Position numbers and translations under genes: made by a program. DNA of 64,000 nt from Sedimentisphaerales bacterium. GTDB taxonomy: Bacteria; Planctomycetota; Phycisphaerae; Sedimentisphaerales; Anaerobacaceae. The stretch is taken from positions 1 to 64,000 of the forward strand of contig JAFGLV010000162.1 of NCBI GenBank assembly GCA_016927855.1, in the 5' to 3' direction. This document shows, in pieces, positions 61,217 to 64,000 of this stretch; position 1 is the stretch's first letter; the number at the start of each line of letters is the position of its first letter. The notes below the pieces were generated by a model. It was not told the DNA's origin, did no database searches, and worked only from the letters and a program-made list of their open reading frames with translations.

Positions 61217-62172
61217 CGCAGACGGGAAACACGCGCATCGCCTTCATCGAGACCTTGACCGAGATCGCGGCGCAAGACCCGACAGCGGCTCTGGTGTGCG
61301 CGGATTCGATCCTGGTGGTCAAGGGGCAGGCCTTCGCCCAGAAGTATCCCGAGCGTTTTGTGGACGTCGGGATCGCCGAGCAGAATGCGGTCGCGTGCGC
61401 CGCCGGCATGGCGTCCTGTGGTCTGGTCCCGTTCGTCGCGACGTACGCCGGTTTCATCACCATGCGCGCCTGCGAACAGGTTCGCACGTTCGTGGCTTAT
61501 CCGCATCTGAACGTCAAGCTCATCGGCGCCAACGGAGGCATCTCGGCAGGCGAGCGGGAGGGTGTGACCCATCAATTCTTCGAGGACCTCGGTATCGTGC
61601 GCACCATCGCGGGTATCACGGTCGTGGTCCCAGCCGATGAAGCGCAGGTCAGACACGCGACACGCGCCATCCACAAAACCCCCGGTCCCGCCTACATGCG
61701 CATCGGTAGCGGGCGCGACCCGCTCGTGGACTGCGAAGATGTGCCTTTCGAATTGGGCAAGGTCCGCGTCCTCGCGGATCATGGAAACGACGTCGTGCTT
61801 TTTGCCAACGGCTTCGTCGTCAACCGCGCGCTAGCGGCGGCTGACGTCCTGAGCCGGCAAGGGGTCCATCCCACGGTGGTCGATGTCCACACGCTCAAGC
61901 CGCTGGACCGGGAAGCGATTGTGGACCTGCTCAGGCAAACCGGCGCCGCCGTGACGGTCGAGGACCACAACATCATCGGCGGTCTGGGCAGCGCCATCGC
62001 GGAGCTCAGCGCCGAGGCGTGTCCCACACCGGTCATGCGCATCGGGCTTCGCGACACCTACCCGCGCTCCGGCGAACCGGGACCGCTGCTGGATTACTAC
62101 CATATCGGTGTGGCGGATATTGTCGAAGCGGCAAAGAGAGCGATGCAAATGAGAGACCGGAAGGTCAGGTGA
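61213..62172 (+). CDS. Transketolase C-terminal subunit (split transketolase, pair 2)
   Basis: It starts at GTG 61213, overlapping the upstream TGA. The 319-residue protein has VDVGIAEQNAVACAAGMASCGLVPFVATYAGFITMRACEQVR with the catalytic Glu, HLNVKLIGANGGISAGEREGVTHQFFEDLGIVRTI, VVVPADEAQVRHATRAIHKT and TVEDHNIIGGLGSAIAEL. It is the pyrimidine-binding plus C-terminal half. A BASS-type transporter gene follows 6 bases later and an RhaT-like gene after that, so all four genes look like one operon. Confidence 0.93.
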   Translation: MTQTGNTRIAFIETLTEIAAQDPTAALVCADSILVVKGQAFAQKYPERFVDVGIAEQNAVACAAGMASCGLVPFVATYAGFITMRACEQVRTFVAYPHLNVKLIGANGGISAGEREGVTHQFFEDLGIVRTIAGITVVVPADEAQVRHATRAIHKTPGPAYMRIGSGRDPLVDCEDVPFELGKVRVLADHGNDVVLFANGFVVNRALAAADVLSRQGVHPTVVDVHTLKPLDREAIVDLLRQTGAAVTVEDHNIIGGLGSAIAELSAEACPTPVMRIGLRDTYPRSGEPGPLLDYYHIGVADIVEAAKRAMQMRDRKVR

Positions 62173-62178
62173 ACGAGT

Positions 62179-63360
62179 TTGCCTCAGGCGAAGCGCACAA
62201 CTGAGCGTATGATGGCTTTGGTCTGTCGTGCGTGCTTGTACCTTTCTGGCGCGAGTGTTCTCTGCCTGGTCGGCTTCTGGATCGGAGGTCGCTTGGCCGG
62301 CTGTCGCGCAGCGGCTGTCGCTTGTCCGGTTTTCCTGGCCATCGGTCTGACCAGAGTGCCTTCCTTGAGGGGCTATCGTTATACGGTCTGCATCATCGCG
62401 GCCGTGGTGGCGGCCATGGTCTATCCCCAGCCGTTTCGTGTACTGGGCGGTGCCGGTCTCAGCCAAGAAGACCGCAAACTGCTCATTCTGGTCGTGATCC
62501 AGGTCGTGATGTTTGGCATGGGTACCCAGATGAGTCCCAGGGATTTCCTGGGCGTGGTCAAGATGCCCAACGCGGTGATCATCGGTATCGCCTGCCAGTT
62601 TACCATCATGCCACTGGTCGGCCTCACGTTGGCCAGGACGTTTGGCTTTCCACCTGAGATCGGCGCCGGTATCATCCTGATCGGGTCTTGTTCCAGCGGT
62701 CTGGCATCCAACGTCATGACGTACCTGGCCGGTGCCAACCTGGCGCTGTCGGTCAGCCTGACGGCACTGGCGCAGTTGCTCGCACCGGTTATGACGCCGC
62801 TCTGGATGAAGCTGCTGGCCAGCGAGATGGTCGAGGTCCGGTTCCTGGGGATGATGAAGGAGATCGCCCTTATGGTCCTGCTGCCGATCATGGCTGCCCT
62901 GATCTACAATTGGATTCGGAGGGACCGGCTCAAGCGTCTCCATCGTCTCATGCCGCTGCTGTCGATGGCCGGCATCATCTACTTCACGGCCATCACCACG
63001 GCTGCCGGCAGAGAGGATTTGCTGAAGATCGGCGTCCTGCTCTTTTTGGCGGCGCTTCTGCACAACACCGTGGGCTATCTGCTCGGGTATTGGGCGGCAA
63101 GACTCTCGGGGTTGGACCAAGAATCGTGCCGGACGATTGCCATCGAGGTCGGTCTCCAGAACGGCGGCATGGCGTCGGGCCTGGCCGGACGCATGGACAA
63201 GCTCGCCACCGTGGGCCTGGCGCCGGCGATTTTCAGTCCCTGGATGAACGTCTCCGGTTCCGTGCTGGCGAACTACTGGCGCAAACACAAGGCCGAGCCG
63301 GCCACGGTCGACGTGGACGTCGAAAACACTCTCGTCTCCAAAGAAGGGTCTATTGCATGA
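62179..63360 (+). CDS. Bile acid:sodium symporter (BASS)-family transporter
   Basis: A TTG at 62179 with CAGGTGAAC upstream is taken as start; ATGs at 62209 and 62212 are alternatives. The protein of about 390 residues has ten hydrophobic helices. It shows the BASS signature QFTIMPLVGLTLARTFGFPPEIGAGIILIGSCSSGLASNVMTYLAGANLALSVSLTALAQL and the later IAIEVGLQNGGMASGLA. Members take up bile acids, pyruvate, pantothenate or keto acids with Na+. In this setting an organic or sugar acid is likely. The stop overlaps the next ATG by 4 bases (ATGA). Confidence 0.88.
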   Translation: MPQAKRTTERMMALVCRACLYLSGASVLCLVGFWIGGRLAGCRAAAVACPVFLAIGLTRVPSLRGYRYTVCIIAAVVAAMVYPQPFRVLGGAGLSQEDRKLLILVVIQVVMFGMGTQMSPRDFLGVVKMPNAVIIGIACQFTIMPLVGLTLARTFGFPPEIGAGIILIGSCSSGLASNVMTYLAGANLALSVSLTALAQLLAPVMTPLWMKLLASEMVEVRFLGMMKEIALMVLLPIMAALIYNWIRRDRLKRLHRLMPLLSMAGIIYFTAITTAAGREDLLKIGVLLFLAALLHNTVGYLLGYWAARLSGLDQESCRTIAIEVGLQNGGMASGLAGRMDKLATVGLAPAIFSPWMNVSGSVLANYWRKHKAEPATVDVDVENTLVSKEGSIA

Positions 63361-64000
63361 GTGACTTCCAGTTCTCGCTTGTTCTGATCCTCCTGGCCGG
63401 GCTGTTCCAGGGGACGTTCGGTTTGGGCATGAAGAAATTCGCGCCGCTGGCCTGGGAGGCGTTCTGGCTGATCTTCGTGGTCGTCGGCATGGTCATCATT
63501 CCGTACGTCTCTGCGTCCCTTGTCGTACCCGACGTGTGGGGAGCGATCCAGGCGGTGCCGTCGGGCGACCTGTGGTTGTCCATCATCCTGGGCGGCTGCT
63601 GGGGTGTCGGCGCCCTGATGTTCGGGTTGGCCATCAACTACATCGGCATGTCGCTGGCCTATGGGATCACCATGTCCCTGGCGGCGGCGATGGGCTCGCT
63701 CATACCACTCTTTGAAGTCGAGGACTTCGCGACGAACCCGGCGGTGCCCTGGATCATCGCCGGCATGGTGGTCATGGTCCTTGGCGTTGGAGTTCTGAGC
63801 TACGCCGGCATCTTGCGCGAGGTGGCGCAGGCCAGACTCGGTCAGGCGGTCGCGGGCATTCGCCAAGGCAAGATGTTCTACGTGGGGTTGCTCTTTGCGA
63901 TCCTCAACGGCCTGGGCGCCGCTTTGCTCAACGTGGGTTTCACCAAGGCCTCATCGGCGGCCGACGCGGCCGAGTTGCAGGGCGCACTTGCTCGCAACGC
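63357..64000 (+). CDS. rhaT: L-rhamnose-proton symporter (RhaT)-like protein, 3' end outside window
   Basis: ATG 63357 overlaps the upstream stop (ATGA). The frame is open for 214 codons to the window edge. The product starts MSDFQFSLVLILLAGLFQGTFGLGMKKFAPLAWEAFWLIFV, then LGGCWGVGALMFGLAINYIGMSLAYGITMSLAAAMGSLIPL and FEVEDFATN. This is the GLFQG, WE-FW and G-S-LIPL pattern of RhaT. The E. coli member is about 340 residues, so roughly two thirds is present. RhaT imports rhamnose with protons. It fits the rhamnosidase 6 kb upstream and the PL11 lyase. Confidence 0.88.
   Translation, partial: MSDFQFSLVLILLAGLFQGTFGLGMKKFAPLAWEAFWLIFVVVGMVIIPYVSASLVVPDVWGAIQAVPSGDLWLSIILGGCWGVGALMFGLAINYIGMSLAYGITMSLAAAMGSLIPLFEVEDFATNPAVPWIIAGMVVMVLGVGVLSYAGILREVAQARLGQAVAGIRQGKMFYVGLLFAILNGLGAALLNVGFTKASSAADAAELQGALARN

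Overview
The window is a GC-rich bacterial chromosome segment. It probably comes from an uncultured Planctomycetota member of the Phycisphaerae/Sedimentisphaerales type. This is inferred from protein style: two large secreted Fn3-like/discoidin/CBM proteins with 'SHDVYLG' and 'YYWRVDEV' motifs, a Cys-rich HNH protein, an S1 sulfatase, expanded URO-D-like proteins, SSS transporters instead of SusC/SusD, and short inverted-repeat elements lying both between and inside genes. No rRNA, tRNA, CRISPR array or transposase gene was found.

Layout. 1-24.3 kb is mixed: a partial HNH protein, Der GTPase, a PL11 rhamnogalacturonan lyase, a GT39-like membrane glycosyltransferase, a 1425-residue secreted ankyrin protein, a CehA/McbA-type PHP hydrolase, small hypotheticals, an S1 sulfatase, toxin-antitoxin genes, a possible PD-(D/E)XK protein, an HU-like protein, and two tandem paralogous secreted multidomain proteins. 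24.3-31.4 kb is a minus-strand cluster of a two-module enzyme (propeller plus alpha/alpha barrel, resembling GH143-GH142), a DUF5060/apiosidase-like clan-A hydrolase and a GH127 enzyme. A divergent SSS transporter and a HepT/MntA pair follow. 34.1-52.7 kb is a long minus-strand run of 13 tightly packed genes, several with 4-bp ATGA overlaps: PdxA2, DUF1537 kinase, SSS, two URO-D-like proteins, SSS, FucI-like isomerase, split transketolase, FGGY kinase, GH141-like beta-helix protein, GH31 and a third URO-D-like protein. 52.8-64 kb is mostly plus strand: NCS1-type permease, a 63-residue membrane protein, GH78 alpha-L-rhamnosidase, an opal-interrupted small ORF, a minus-strand PL1-like pectate lyase, then a second split transketolase, a BASS-type transporter and an RhaT-like symporter that runs off the end.

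Together the enzymes suggest a pectin system aimed at rhamnogalacturonan I and possibly rhamnogalacturonan II. PL1-like and PL11 lyases would cut backbones, and GH78, GH127, GH31, GH141-like, GH143/142-like and DUF5060 enzymes would remove side-chain sugars. SSS, RhaT-like, BASS and NCS1 transporters would import products. The isomerase, FGGY kinase, split transketolase and PdxA2/DUF1537 would process unusual sugars and sugar acids. The most interesting hypothesis is that the kinase plus split transketolase handles a branched sugar such as D-apiose, a component of RG-II. A second striking feature is a set of about 80-130 bp inverted-repeat elements carried in frame inside at least five genes. 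Substrate assignments are inferences from family membership and gene context only.
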